Shown: positions 21,976 to 31,201 of the stretch, piece by piece
Numbering within the stretch: the first letter of the stretch is position 1
Layout of the letters: each line of letters starts with the position of its first letter
IMG/VR virus record: IMGVR_UViG_3300022752_004098
Span: 1-35,501 of that record
Strand: one strand, 5' to 3'
From: a virus
Length of the DNA: 35,501 nt
Notes under the pieces: generated by a model
What the model was told of the DNA's origin: nothing
Database searches by the model: none
What the model saw: the letters and a program-made list of their open reading frames with translations, nothing else
Translations under genes and position numbers: made by a program

Positions 21976-22436
21976 GTCGGTGGGAGGGCACGCTCTCGAG
22001 CCTGCGGCAGACCGCGATCTCGGCGCTGGCGGCTCGGTCGGCGCTGGTCGGGGCCGTCGACCAGGACCCGCCCGATACGGGCGGGCTCGCACCCGATCCG
22101 CTCGTCGCTGGTCGCGTTTTTGTGGGCGTGTCGGCGCTGACGGCGCGACAGTCTGGACGTGCCGATACCCCGGCAGAGATGGTCCTCTCGACCGTCACCC
22201 TCACAGCCCGCGGGTACGTGCGGCGACAGCCGACAGACCGGACGCGCGTCAGCGGCGACGGTCTGGCGCACAGCTACGACGAGTGCCTGGACCGCGCCGA
22301 GCTGATCCTGCTGGCCCTGTACTACGCGATTCCGGTCACGACGTCGACGATCGCGGTGCTGCAGGAGGATCAGCTCTGGCGGCTCGAGGTGACGTGTCAG
22401 ATCGAGTGGACCCCGACTGTGCTGGGGGCCCCGTAG
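21972..22436 (+). CDS. Neck / tail-completion-like protein
   Basis: This is a 154-residue protein. GTG start overlaps the previous stop (GTGA). A helical N-terminus (GTLSSLRQTAISALAARSALVGAV) is followed by beta-rich segments (VLSTVTLTARGYVRRQ; WRLEVTCQIEWTPTVLGAP) with a short Asp/Glu helix (SYDECLDRAELILLALYYAIPV). The size and position between connector and HK97 gp10-like genes fit a stopper or tail-terminator protein. The stop TAG overlaps the next GTG (TAGTG). No firm family. Confidence 0.5.
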   Translation: MSRWEGTLSSLRQTAISALAARSALVGAVDQDPPDTGGLAPDPLVAGRVFVGVSALTARQSGRADTPAEMVLSTVTLTARGYVRRQPTDRTRVSGDGLAHSYDECLDRAELILLALYYAIPVTTSTIAVLQEDQLWRLEVTCQIEWTPTVLGAP

Positions 22437-22822
22437 TGGCACGCGATCGGGCAGAGATCACCGGCCCGCTGGCAGACCCCACACGGGCGATCGTGCAGAT
22501 CCGGGCACGGGTGACCCAGCTGGTCGCGACTGATGCCTCGACGATCTACCAGGAGGCAGACAGTCGCTGGCCGATCCGCACTGGTCGCAGCAAGGCAGCG
22601 CTATTTTCGCGAGACGAGTCGGGCGGTGCGCTGGTGGTTTTTCGTCTGGGCTGCGGCGTCGACTATGCGCGGTTCATCAAGAGCCTAAAGGTCGGCAAAA
22701 AATCGGCGGGCGAGTGGCGGCACGTACTGACCCGCGAGCTGGGCGACCCGGTGCGGGCGGCGCGGCGCACGCTGGGGCCGCGGGCCGCCGAGATCGCGGC
22801 CGAGGTCCTGACCGATCTGTAG
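22436..22822 (+). CDS. HK97 gp10-like neck/tail protein
   Basis: This is a 128-residue protein; GTG start overlapping the previous stop. WPIRTGRSKAALF near 48-60, GCGVDYARFIKSLKVGKKSAGEW and a C-terminal helix (RRTLGPRAAEIAAEVL) are the signs of the HK97 gp10-like family, which includes neck and tail-completion proteins of siphoviruses. It joins head and tail. The next gene is the tape measure, 41 bases downstream. No frame defect. Confidence 0.7.
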   Translation: MARDRAEITGPLADPTRAIVQIRARVTQLVATDASTIYQEADSRWPIRTGRSKAALFSRDESGGALVVFRLGCGVDYARFIKSLKVGKKSAGEWRHVLTRELGDPVRAARRTLGPRAAEIAAEVLTDL

Positions 22823-22836
22823 GGTCTGCCCTGGCG

Positions 22837-22845
22837 TGATAGGCT
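22837..22845 (+). promoter_or_regulatory. Possible extended -10 element before tape measure gene
   Basis: TGATAGGCT fits TGN-TANNNT in the 41-base gap before the tape measure start. The same TGATAG core lies before the holin-like gene at 815. No clear -35, so this may be a weak promoter or chance. Confidence 0.3.
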
Positions 22846-22863
22846 CGGGCGTGGGGGTGTAGC

Positions 22864-25455
22864 GTGGCCGACTCAGTCGTCTCTCTCGGGCTCGACCTGT
22901 CGGCGTTCGATGCGACGCTAAAACAAGGGTTTGACGGGCTCGGCAAGGGTGCGCAGCGCGCGTTGGCACAGGCGAAGGCGGCGGCGGCGCAGGCGGCCCG
23001 CGAGTCGGCCGCGGCACTGCGGCAGCAGCTCACGCTGCAGGCGCAGGCGGCACGCGACCAGAGCCGGGCGCAGGCTGACCAGCTGCGGGCAGAGCAGGCG
23101 CTGACCCGCGAGACTGAGCGCCGGGCAGCAGAGCAGGCGCGGGCAGCCCGACAGCTGTCAGGTCTGGCAGCGGGCAGGACTGAGGTCGAGCGACTGACCT
23201 ACGCATATCGCGAGCAGATCGCGGAGATTCAGCGGCTCGTCGAGGTGACCGGCGACCAGCAGGCCGGCGCAAAGGCGGTGGCCGCGGCTACGGCGCAGTA
23301 CCAGGCACAGATCAAGCAACAGACGACGGAAGTCAAAAAGACGACCGGCACGTCATATGCGTTTGGTCAGCAGGTACAGAGCCTGCGAAAAAACTTCCTC
23401 GATCTGGCGCAGGGTATCGGCGCCGGGCAGTCCCCGCTTATGGCCTTGCAGCAGCAGCTGCCGGCGATCGCCGAGGCGGCTGTGCAGTCCGGCGATGCGG
23501 TAGGGTCACTGCGCGCCGCTTTTGCACCGCTGCTGACGGTGGTCTCGGCGATCGCGGCACCGCTGGCGATCGCGGCAGTGGCGGCCGCGGCGCTCGGGAC
23601 TGCCTATGTGGTCGTGGCCAATCAAACGGCAGCAGCCTCGACGTCTACGGCGGGACTGATCCAGCAGGTCGAGGCCAGCCGGGCGGCGCTCGACCGCGCC
23701 CGCGCGTCGGCACAGGCGCAGGCGTCGGCACTGCGCAGTCTGGCAGAGGGCGCGGCGACCGCCGAGGAAGATCTCGCCGTCCTTGTCGGGACCGCCGATC
23801 GGCACGAGGTCGCGATGCGCCGCGAGATCGCCGCGCTCGAGGATCGCACCCGCGAGACGGCGCTCGCCGCGACTCAGCAGCTCGCCGCGACACGTGTGGC
23901 ACTGCAGAACGAAAAGACGCTCTATGCCAACGTAAACGCGTCAGTCACGGCGCGGGCCGAGGCATCCAGGCGGATCAAAATCCTCGAGGGTGAGGTCAGG
24001 GCGCAGGAGACCGTAGTCGAGACGGCGCGGACAGATCTCGAGCGTCAGCGGGAGGCGATCCGACTGAGCGCCGAGTACAGGCGCGAGCTCGAGGCCAGTA
24101 ACGACGCGCTCGACAAGCGAGACAAAGCGACGCGCAGAGCGACTCAATCGACGATCGCAGACAGTCAAGCGATCAAAACGTCGACCGAGCGTTTCGCCGA
24201 GTTCGCCGATCAGGTGTCCGACGTCGTGCGCCTGTTCGACGAGGCGTCGTTTTTGACCCTGCCGGCCGATCTGGTCCCGCGGCAGACCCTCGACACACTG
24301 CGCGACCTACAGACCCAGATCGACAGACTGGTCCCGCCGCGGACACTGACCCAGCTACAGCAGATCGAGCTGCTGCTGTCAGACGTCGGGCGGCAGATCC
24401 CGACAGAGCAGACCGCCGAGTGGACGGCGCGGCTGCTGCAGGCGCGCGATGCGGCCGCAGCGGTGGACTTTTCGGCGGCCGACGCCGGTATCGCCGACGC
24501 GGTCGCGCAGCTCGACGAGCTCGCCGACAGCCTAAGAGTCGGCGACGATCTGCTGCGCGGGGCAGTCGGTGGCGCTCGGAGTCTAGCCGAGGGTCTGTCG
24601 GCGGCGGCCGGGATCGACTTCTCGGCGTTTACGTCACTGCAGGGATTCAGCACGTTTTTGATTCAGACCGCCGGGCAGGCTGTCGAGGCGCAGCGCGCAG
24701 CTGCAGCCGGTCTGGCAGAGGCACGGGCCGACCTGTCGGCGGCGCTGGCGACAGGCGACGCCGAGGCGATCGCAGCTGCGCGGGCGGCTCTCGGCGAGGC
24801 TAAGACCGCGCTGCAGGACGCGCGCCCCTATGCCTTTGTTCAGGATCTACTGACGGGCGCGGCTGATTTTGTCGGCGCGATCGTGGCGCAGCTGCCCGCG
24901 GTGGTCGACGGGCTCGTCGCGGCACTGCCGGATCTGATCGACGCGCTGGTCGACGCGATCCCTCAGATCATCGTCGCGCTCGTCGAGGCGATCCCGATTG
25001 TCGCGACTGAGCTGGCGATCGCACTGGCGATCGAGCTGCCGATCGCGATCGTCAAGGCACTGCCCGATATCGTAAAGGCGCTGGGGAAGGGTATTGTCGA
25101 GGCGTGGCGCCGCTCTGGCACGGCGATTCGTGACCTACTGCGCGACGTACTGAGGGAGATCACGACTGGTGGACGCGCCGATACCAGGACGTTCGGCGAC
25201 ACCCCTGGACCCGTCCGCGTCGGGCCTCTCGGCGCGCGCGTCAGCCCCGGCGACTACGTGGTCGCGGCGCGGTCACGTGAGGGTCTGGCGGCGCAGACTG
25301 GCGGCGGTGGCGCGGCTGGGTCTGTGACCGTGCTGCTCGACGTCCGCGACGGTCCGGTCGCTCTGGGGCTGTCCCGTGCAGTCACGCGCGAGATCGGACG
25401 GTCGGGGCTGGGGCGTGATAGCACAGGGCGGCGCAGCCCCTACGCGCGGAGGTGA
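22864..25455 (+). CDS. Tail tape measure protein
   Basis: This is an 863-residue protein with GTG start and GGGGGTG upstream. N-terminal VVSLGLDLSAFDATLKQGFDGLG is usual in tape measures. Ala/Gln-rich coiled coil spans 20-135 and again about 300-460. A short FGQQVQSLRKNFLDLAQGIG plus SPLMALQQQLPAI block near 160-205 is shared by phage tape measures. A hydrophobic segment lies at about 225-260, and another long one at about 660-745 (FVGAIVAQLPAVVDGLVAALPD; TELAIALAIELPIAIVK). It sets tail length during tube polymerisation; at about 1.5 angstrom per residue the tail would be near 130 nm. It is complete. Confidence 0.92.
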   Translation: MADSVVSLGLDLSAFDATLKQGFDGLGKGAQRALAQAKAAAAQAARESAAALRQQLTLQAQAARDQSRAQADQLRAEQALTRETERRAAEQARAARQLSGLAAGRTEVERLTYAYREQIAEIQRLVEVTGDQQAGAKAVAAATAQYQAQIKQQTTEVKKTTGTSYAFGQQVQSLRKNFLDLAQGIGAGQSPLMALQQQLPAIAEAAVQSGDAVGSLRAAFAPLLTVVSAIAAPLAIAAVAAAALGTAYVVVANQTAAASTSTAGLIQQVEASRAALDRARASAQAQASALRSLAEGAATAEEDLAVLVGTADRHEVAMRREIAALEDRTRETALAATQQLAATRVALQNEKTLYANVNASVTARAEASRRIKILEGEVRAQETVVETARTDLERQREAIRLSAEYRRELEASNDALDKRDKATRRATQSTIADSQAIKTSTERFAEFADQVSDVVRLFDEASFLTLPADLVPRQTLDTLRDLQTQIDRLVPPRTLTQLQQIELLLSDVGRQIPTEQTAEWTARLLQARDAAAAVDFSAADAGIADAVAQLDELADSLRVGDDLLRGAVGGARSLAEGLSAAAGIDFSAFTSLQGFSTFLIQTAGQAVEAQRAAAAGLAEARADLSAALATGDAEAIAAARAALGEAKTALQDARPYAFVQDLLTGAADFVGAIVAQLPAVVDGLVAALPDLIDALVDAIPQIIVALVEAIPIVATELAIALAIELPIAIVKALPDIVKALGKGIVEAWRRSGTAIRDLLRDVLREITTGGRADTRTFGDTPGPVRVGPLGARVSPGDYVVAARSREGLAAQTGGGGAAGSVTVLLDVRDGPVALGLSRAVTREIGRSGLGRDSTGRRSPYARR

Positions 25456-25458
25456 CCA

Positions 25459-28400
25459 GTGGCCGAGCTCCCCCAGCCCTGGCTGACTGTGATCCTGCAG
25501 CCCGACCCGCTGATCAGCGGCGACACCCTCGTCGCGGTCGGCGGCGGCGCGTCCGATTCGACCTACACCCTGGCGGCCCCGTGTGCAGGCCGGCCTGAGT
25601 GGCAGCAGACGGCGACGGGCACGTCGCCGACGCTCGGCACGCGGGGTCCTGACCTGCGGCCGGTCACGACTGGCACACAGGAGACCGGGCAGGCGATCGT
25701 CGTGTCGCGCGCCGGTATGCCCGGCGAGTCGCTGGACGTCGTGGCGGGGCTGCGCGAAAATGGTGACTATGTCTTTTATGGGTGGTCTCAGCCCCAAGTG
25801 ATTGAGCACGTCGGCGCCGCCATTCTGGATAAGGGACAGGACGGCGTACACAATGCGGACGGCGTCGAGACAGATGACGGATACGCCCTTTTCGTTTGGG
25901 CGACCAATACGCAGATCCGCTGTCGACGGTGGGATACCAAGTCGCACGGATGGGCGGCATCGGCGGTAACGATCGCCGACGACACTGTTTTCGTTACGTC
26001 TGATGCAGCAGCCCCCAATATCGCCCCGGTCTGTGGCGTCGTGCGGCTGCGGTCGGGCCGGCTGCTCGTGGTCGGCGTCGGTCGGGTGGTCGGCGCTGAT
26101 CTGTCGCTGATCAGCTACTGGTCAGACGACCACGGGCTGACCTGGCGCAGCGGGAGCCTGCAGGCGGTCGACACGGCGATCGGGTCACTGCTGACCCCTA
26201 CGGGGCTGGCGCTGGGGTATGACCGGGTCAGGGATACTGCCCTCGTGATCCTGACTGTGCCCTACGGTGACGGGCAGACCCCGACTCCTGGCTGGGCGCA
26301 GTACGCGTCCTCGGACTCGGGCGCGAGCTGGTCGCTGGTCGAGTGGTACGGCGACGGCGCACCGGCTGGACCCGATCCGTCGCCGCCTAAGATCCTCGCA
26401 GACCCGCGGGCCGGTGGGTACACGATCGCGTCGGTGGAGACGTCGGCGGGCGATAGCCTCGTGCTGCGCCGTCTCGGCAGCCCGTACCTGCCGATCTCAG
26501 AGGCCGACGTCGAGACGCTGATCACGCTCGGCACGGCGGCGAGCGCGCCTAAGTGGGTCGCGGGCTGGAGCGACGCGCAGGGCGTGCTCTGGTATGCCGC
26601 GGCCTCGACGAGCTCGTCGGCGATCCGCCTGACCGCGAGTCGTGACGGCGGCGCGACCTGGCGGCTGGTCGAGACGTACCCCTATGCCGACCCGGTGGGG
26701 CTGCCGACGCGCTGTGTCTGTGCCCCAGTGCGAGACCAGGTGGTCTGGGCGGCGACTGACACCGCGCGCACCGCCTGGACAGCGCAGCAGCTGCTGATCT
26801 GGGAGTCGGGCGGCTGGCAGCAGCTCTGTCAGCCCCGCGTCGCTGGCGACTACCCTCACGAGCTGCGGGCGTGGCTGGTCGACTGGGTGCCGTGGGAGCT
26901 GCCGACGCTCCTGGGCTGGACGCTGGCTGGCACGGCTGGCACGCTGGCGACCAGTGGCGCACCGGCGCTGACTCTGCCGGCCTCGACTCAGTCGCAGTAC
27001 TACCGGACCCTATCTGGCGCGGCGACACTGGCGCTCGGCGTGATCTGTCACGCGGAAGTCAGTGAGTTTGCGGGGTCGGTCGACGCGCGACTGACCTATA
27101 TCCGGGTGCGGGTTGGGACCGCCGACGTCGAGGCGCGGTTATCGCCGACAAAAATCAGACTCTGGGACAACGTCGCAGCCGCCGCGATCGGGTCAGATCA
27201 CACACTGTCGGGTGGCAGTGGTCACCGCTACCACGTGAGGATCGCAGTGCAGGGTCTGCGTGCGTCGCTGCATGTGCGCCGGAATGACCAAAGAACCTGG
27301 CATCTCGTCGCGTATGGGGCGATCGGCGTGGCTGGCGCGGCGACGTATCGGATCGACTGGGGACACGCGACGCCGGGCGGCGCGACGTGGGGCACGTCTA
27401 AGTGGCACAGGGTCAGCTACACCGAGGATGCCGGCTACGGCGCGCTCGACGCTGTGACTGATACCCCTGCCTCTGGGCGTCTACTCGAGGGCGCCTGGCA
27501 GTCCCTCCCCGGCGCTCTGCTGCCTGACCCGTCTGCGCGGCTGCCTCTTTTTGAGGGTCTATACGTACACGCGGCGGGCGGGCCTGGTCTGCGGGGCGAG
27601 CGGTGGACGATCGCGGTGGACGATCGGCACGCGGCCGACCACGTCACCACGCGGCCGATCGTCGAGCGGTGGGAGTCGGCCGGCACGACAGCGCAGCGGA
27701 TCGTCTGGGCGCCGGCTGGCACGCTGGCACACCACCCCGGCGGGCACAGCGTCGGCCTGGCGCTTTTCGGGTGCAATTTTCGCGAGGCTGCCCTCGAGGG
27801 CTGGACCGGCGCTGCGTGGGTGACCGTCGCGCAGCTCGATCTCGGGCTGACTGGTCTGGCGTACACGCGGTCGGGCGACACGATCCGCGCCGCGGTCGGC
27901 GGGACTGCCCGGCCCCTGCAGCGGTGGCAGGACCTGCGGGGCGCGACTGTGATCCTCGACGGGACCTATCGACGCGTGATCGCCGATGCGGTCGGCGGCA
28001 CCTGGTCTGCAGGCGCGTCGGCGACCGCTACGCTGCGCCTGGAGGGCGTGACCGGGGCTGAGCCTGTCAGTGGCACCGCGACGATCCTGCTGACTCAGGG
28101 CGCGGCTGTGCGGCTGGGACACGTCACCGGATACAGCCGGTGGTCGATCTACCTGCCCTCGCAGTCGACGGTATCGGGTACGTTCCGGATCGGCCGCGCT
28201 GTGATCGGCACGGCCCACGTGCTCGGGCAGCGCCCCAGCTACGGGCGCGTCGAGACCCGCGAGGTGCAGGGTGAGACTGTGCAGGTCCCCGGCCTGACCC
28301 GGTCTCGGCGTCTGGCGCCGACGCGGCGTCGGTGGCGCGTGTCCTGGGTCGAGGGCGTGGTCTCTCGGCGCGGCCTGGCAGCCCCCAGCTACACCGCCGC

Positions 28401-28671
28401 GGGCGGCGCGGCGCAGGTGGTAGCCGGTGACCTGTCGGCGATCGACGCGCTGACTGAGGTCGCAGGTGGCGGTCTGTCGCAGCTGGTATACCTGCCACGC
28501 GTCGATCACACCCAGGGCGCCGCGTCGGCTGAGACTGTGCTCTGCCTCGGGCGCGACCGCTGCGCGCTGGTGACGCTGCAGGGCACACCCCAGACAGAGC
28601 AGGTCTGGGGGCAGGAGGCCGGGCACGAGGTCGTGCGGGTGAGTGAGATCGAGCTCGAGGAGGAGCCGTGA
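25459..28671 (+). CDS. Very large tail protein with Asp-box (sialidase-like) propeller and LamG-like region
   Basis: This is a 1070-residue protein; GTG start just after the tape measure stop. Three Asp boxes of the S-x-D-x-G-x-T/S-W type stand at 222-229 (SDDHGLTW), 284-291 (SSDSGASW) and 394-401 (SRDGGATW), and intervening beta-strands fit a sialidase-type beta-propeller over about 90-460. A beta-rich region near 500-650 resembles a concanavalin/LamG-like jelly roll (YIRVRVGTADVEARLSPTKIRL; GHRYHVRIAVQGLRASLHVRR). The C-terminal 400 residues are beta-rich and unassigned. No sialidase FRIP motif was seen, so glycan binding is likelier than sialic-acid cleavage. A virion tip or side-fibre role is inferred from its place. 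Confidence 0.75.
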   Translation: MAELPQPWLTVILQPDPLISGDTLVAVGGGASDSTYTLAAPCAGRPEWQQTATGTSPTLGTRGPDLRPVTTGTQETGQAIVVSRAGMPGESLDVVAGLRENGDYVFYGWSQPQVIEHVGAAILDKGQDGVHNADGVETDDGYALFVWATNTQIRCRRWDTKSHGWAASAVTIADDTVFVTSDAAAPNIAPVCGVVRLRSGRLLVVGVGRVVGADLSLISYWSDDHGLTWRSGSLQAVDTAIGSLLTPTGLALGYDRVRDTALVILTVPYGDGQTPTPGWAQYASSDSGASWSLVEWYGDGAPAGPDPSPPKILADPRAGGYTIASVETSAGDSLVLRRLGSPYLPISEADVETLITLGTAASAPKWVAGWSDAQGVLWYAAASTSSSAIRLTASRDGGATWRLVETYPYADPVGLPTRCVCAPVRDQVVWAATDTARTAWTAQQLLIWESGGWQQLCQPRVAGDYPHELRAWLVDWVPWELPTLLGWTLAGTAGTLATSGAPALTLPASTQSQYYRTLSGAATLALGVICHAEVSEFAGSVDARLTYIRVRVGTADVEARLSPTKIRLWDNVAAAAIGSDHTLSGGSGHRYHVRIAVQGLRASLHVRRNDQRTWHLVAYGAIGVAGAATYRIDWGHATPGGATWGTSKWHRVSYTEDAGYGALDAVTDTPASGRLLEGAWQSLPGALLPDPSARLPLFEGLYVHAAGGPGLRGERWTIAVDDRHAADHVTTRPIVERWESAGTTAQRIVWAPAGTLAHHPGGHSVGLALFGCNFREAALEGWTGAAWVTVAQLDLGLTGLAYTRSGDTIRAAVGGTARPLQRWQDLRGATVILDGTYRRVIADAVGGTWSAGASATATLRLEGVTGAEPVSGTATILLTQGAAVRLGHVTGYSRWSIYLPSQSTVSGTFRIGRAVIGTAHVLGQRPSYGRVETREVQGETVQVPGLTRSRRLAPTRRRWRVSWVEGVVSRRGLAAPSYTAAGGAAQVVAGDLSAIDALTEVAGGGLSQLVYLPRVDHTQGAASAETVLCLGRDRCALVTLQGTPQTEQVWGQEAGHEVVRVSEIELEEEP

Positions 28672-30332
28672 CGTCTGCCCTAATCCTCGTCGCCGACACG
28701 TCTGCAGGGCTGATCTGCCTCACGGACGGCGACGCGCTCGTCGTGTCGCACCCCACGCGCGCCACGATCGACGCGCTGCCTGGTCTGTCGGTAGAGACCG
28801 AGATCGATCTGCTGCTGTCCACCGGCGACGAGTCCGCCCCCCGGCAGATCCGCGTCAGCCTGTCGACGCTCGAGGTCCTGCCCTGGGATCTGATCGGAAT
28901 CGCTGAGCTGCATCTCGCCACGCCGATCGGCGACGAGGTGTCGATCAGTGACCGCACGCTGATCGCGCGCGGCTGGCTCGACGAGATCACCGCGGACGGC
29001 CTCACACTGTCGGCGACACTGCGCGACGATCCCCTCGACGATCGCGGGCAGATCCTCGACCCAGGCGCGACGGTCCGGCCTCAGACCTGGCCGCGGACGG
29101 ACGCACAGCGGGCGGCAGATCTTGAGCCGGCGTTCGTCGGGTCGCCGGCCTCGCAGCCTCAGATCGAGGGCGCGAGCTATCCTGTGCTGATCGGTCGACC
29201 TGGTCAGGCGATCCCGTATCGGGTGACTGGTGTCGGGCTGATCACCACGGCGGCACCTGCAGCCCCGGCGCTGCTGTGCGAGACCAGCGATAGCGCGACA
29301 GTCCTGTCCGATCATCGGCTGATCGTGTCGGCGGGGCGGATCGACGCCGCGACAGTGCAGCGCGTATCCATCGATCAGACCGGGGCCCCGACGATCGAGA
29401 CGTGCACTGTCGAGGTCGGGCATGACAGAGAGGGACGCGTCGTGTCGCTGATCTCGCCGGGGTCGGCGCTGGATATACCGGGCGAGGATGCGGAGTCGTG
29501 GATCTGCCTACCGTCTGGCGCAGGTATCCGTGACCCCTACGGCGACGGTCCCCTGCGGCGCGCTGACCACGTGATCCGCTGGGCGCTGGATCGCTCGACC
29601 CTGAGACTCGACCGCCGGCAGATCCCCAGACTGTCGGCTCTGCGGGCCTATCAGATCGACACGGCGGTCTACAGCCCGGCTGGGGCGTGGGCGTGGCTGA
29701 GCTCGCAGGTGCTGCCGTATCTGCCGGTCTCGATCTCAGTCGGGCCGGCCGGCCTCTACCTGTGGCCGCACCTGTCGAGCTGGTCGCGTGAGTCGGCCGG
29801 GCGGCGTCTCGAGGTCGGCCTCGACTGTGAGAGGGTAGGTCCCGTGGTCGGCGCGCAGCTGGCGCTGACTTCGCGCGTCACTGTGCGGTATGCCGTCGAT
29901 GCGCGGTCAGGTGACTACCGGCGGTCGGTGACTCTGGCCGGGCGGCGCGAGACACACGACGGGCCGGAGGTGCTACTCGACCAGTGGGCCCGCCGTGCGG
30001 CGCAGCTGGCACCGCCTGGCAGCCCCCGCGCGGTCACGATCGACTGCCCGTGCACCGCTGACCCGGTGACTGCAGTCGCGATCGCACAGGACACGATCCG
30101 GCGGGCCTGCCGACCGTCTGCGGCGGTCGAGCTCGTGGTCGACGCCGAGACCGCGGCCGACCTACTGCCTGGCGACGTGATCGATCTGGTCGATCCGACA
30201 CTGCCGACCGCGAGCAACGGGACGCTGGCGACGGCTGCGCAGATCGAGCGCGTGCGCTACACTGCAGGCGCGGCCCTGCTGTCCGTCCGCTGGTACGCGG
30301 CGCTCGGGCTGGATCTCCCGTCCTACACCTGA
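28668..30332 (+). CDS. Tail hub / baseplate-like protein
   Basis: This is a 554-residue protein with GTG start overlapping the previous stop; GAGGAGGAG is upstream. Beta-rich throughout: LICLTDGDALVVSHPTR; ISDRTLIARGWLDEITADG; YPVLIGRPGQAIPYRV. The end, LLPGDVIDLVDP followed by IERVRYTAGAALLSVRWYAALG, is typical of tail-tip hub or Dit/Tal-like proteins. It probably forms the ring at the tail end on which fibres sit. Function called by position after the tape measure and by overall beta-rich pattern. Confidence 0.6.
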   Translation: MTSALILVADTSAGLICLTDGDALVVSHPTRATIDALPGLSVETEIDLLLSTGDESAPRQIRVSLSTLEVLPWDLIGIAELHLATPIGDEVSISDRTLIARGWLDEITADGLTLSATLRDDPLDDRGQILDPGATVRPQTWPRTDAQRAADLEPAFVGSPASQPQIEGASYPVLIGRPGQAIPYRVTGVGLITTAAPAAPALLCETSDSATVLSDHRLIVSAGRIDAATVQRVSIDQTGAPTIETCTVEVGHDREGRVVSLISPGSALDIPGEDAESWICLPSGAGIRDPYGDGPLRRADHVIRWALDRSTLRLDRRQIPRLSALRAYQIDTAVYSPAGAWAWLSSQVLPYLPVSISVGPAGLYLWPHLSSWSRESAGRRLEVGLDCERVGPVVGAQLALTSRVTVRYAVDARSGDYRRSVTLAGRRETHDGPEVLLDQWARRAAQLAPPGSPRAVTIDCPCTADPVTAVAIAQDTIRRACRPSAAVELVVDAETAADLLPGDVIDLVDPTLPTASNGTLATAAQIERVRYTAGAALLSVRWYAALGLDLPSYT

Positions 30333-30349
30333 GTTCTCCTGGAGGCACC

Positions 30350-30871
30350 ATGGCAAATGTCGCGACCAACAAGAGCGCCCGACTCTACTTCTCCGATGGG
30401 GGCGGCACCCCAAACACTTTGCTGGTCAGCCCGATGGAGGGCGACGTCGAGTACACCCCAGGCGAGGTGTCGATCCTCGAGGTGCTGGATCGCGGCAGCC
30501 CGATCGCGAACGGTGAAGGGGTGCTCGAGGAGTCGGTTGGCCTGGCTGAAATGACGTTCACGATCTACGTGAAAGAGCTCAATAACAGCGCGAGCTCCCC
30601 CGACTGCGTGCTGCGCTGGATGCGCAATACGTCGGACTCGAGCGCGTCGGCGCTCTCGGGCGTGTGGTCCTCGACCACGACCCGCACTGATGGCCGCGCG
30701 ACTGTCGATATGGTGTACTACCCGCTGGGCACCGGGGCTGGAAAACCGTCCTACAAGCTGGACGACTGCATGCTCGTCAGCAAGACGATGGCCGAGGGCA
30801 GCCCCTCTCTGTTTTCGGTGACTCTCCGCTCGACTACCCAGTCGGAGTGGCAGCTCACCGCCGCGACCTGA
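30350..30871 (+). CDS. Major tail tube protein-like
   Basis: This is a 173-residue protein with GGAGG four bases before its ATG. VATNKSARLYFSDGGGTPNTLLV and VSPMEGDVEYTPGEV, with MTFTIYVKEL and FSVTLRSTTQSEWQL, form a beta-sandwich pattern as in siphovirus tube subunits. Codon choice is like the capsid gene (AAG three of five Lys, TTC two of three Phe), fitting high expression. In most siphoviruses the tube gene precedes the tape measure; here it follows tape measure and hub, which is unusual. Alternative: another abundant virion protein. Confidence 0.65.
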   Translation: MANVATNKSARLYFSDGGGTPNTLLVSPMEGDVEYTPGEVSILEVLDRGSPIANGEGVLEESVGLAEMTFTIYVKELNNSASSPDCVLRWMRNTSDSSASALSGVWSSTTTRTDGRATVDMVYYPLGTGAGKPSYKLDDCMLVSKTMAEGSPSLFSVTLRSTTQSEWQLTAAT

Positions 30872-30898
30872 TCACTGATCCCACGATAGGAGCCGACC

Positions 30899-31201
30899 AT
30901 GCCTCTGTTCACCCCTGGTATCCTGGGCCTCGACCTGCTCTCGCAGGCGGCAGCCCGTCGCCCTCTGGCTGTCAGTGCGCTCGTCGTGCGCTGTCAGCGC
31001 GCGGGCGGCCTCGATCGCCCGGTCGCACCCAGCACCGTCGAGGCCCTACTCGACGAGTCGCAGGAGTGGCTCGGGCAGTGCGCCGAGGCCGGGGCTGACC
31101 CGTCGCCGGCCGAGATCGAGGCGGCGTTTTCATGGCTGCGGACGCGGACCCCGGTCGCGACTGTCGCCGATACCGTCCCTCAGTCGCCCTCGCAGAGCTG
31201 A
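30899..31201 (+). CDS. Tail assembly chaperone-like protein, first frame
   Basis: This is a 100-residue protein with GGAGCCGACC before its ATG. It is helical and acidic (STVEALLDESQEWLGQCAEAG; AEIEAAFSWLRT), and lies directly after the tube-like gene and overlaps the next frame by 70 bases in the -1 register. This gene pair looks like the G/GT chaperone genes of long-tailed phages. No standard slippery heptamer is seen, so frameshifting is uncertain. The assignment is mostly positional. Confidence 0.5.
   Translation: MPLFTPGILGLDLLSQAAARRPLAVSALVVRCQRAGGLDRPVAPSTVEALLDESQEWLGQCAEAGADPSPAEIEAAFSWLRTRTPVATVADTVPQSPSQS

Noticed and set aside
25459-28671. Active sialidase
   Set aside because: Asp boxes are present, but no FRIP motif or arginine triad could be placed, so only the fold is claimed.
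31124-31132. Programmed slip at GCG-TTT-TCA
   Set aside because: The T-run would suit a +1 slip by re-pairing, but the second frame is -1; no classical heptamer is present.
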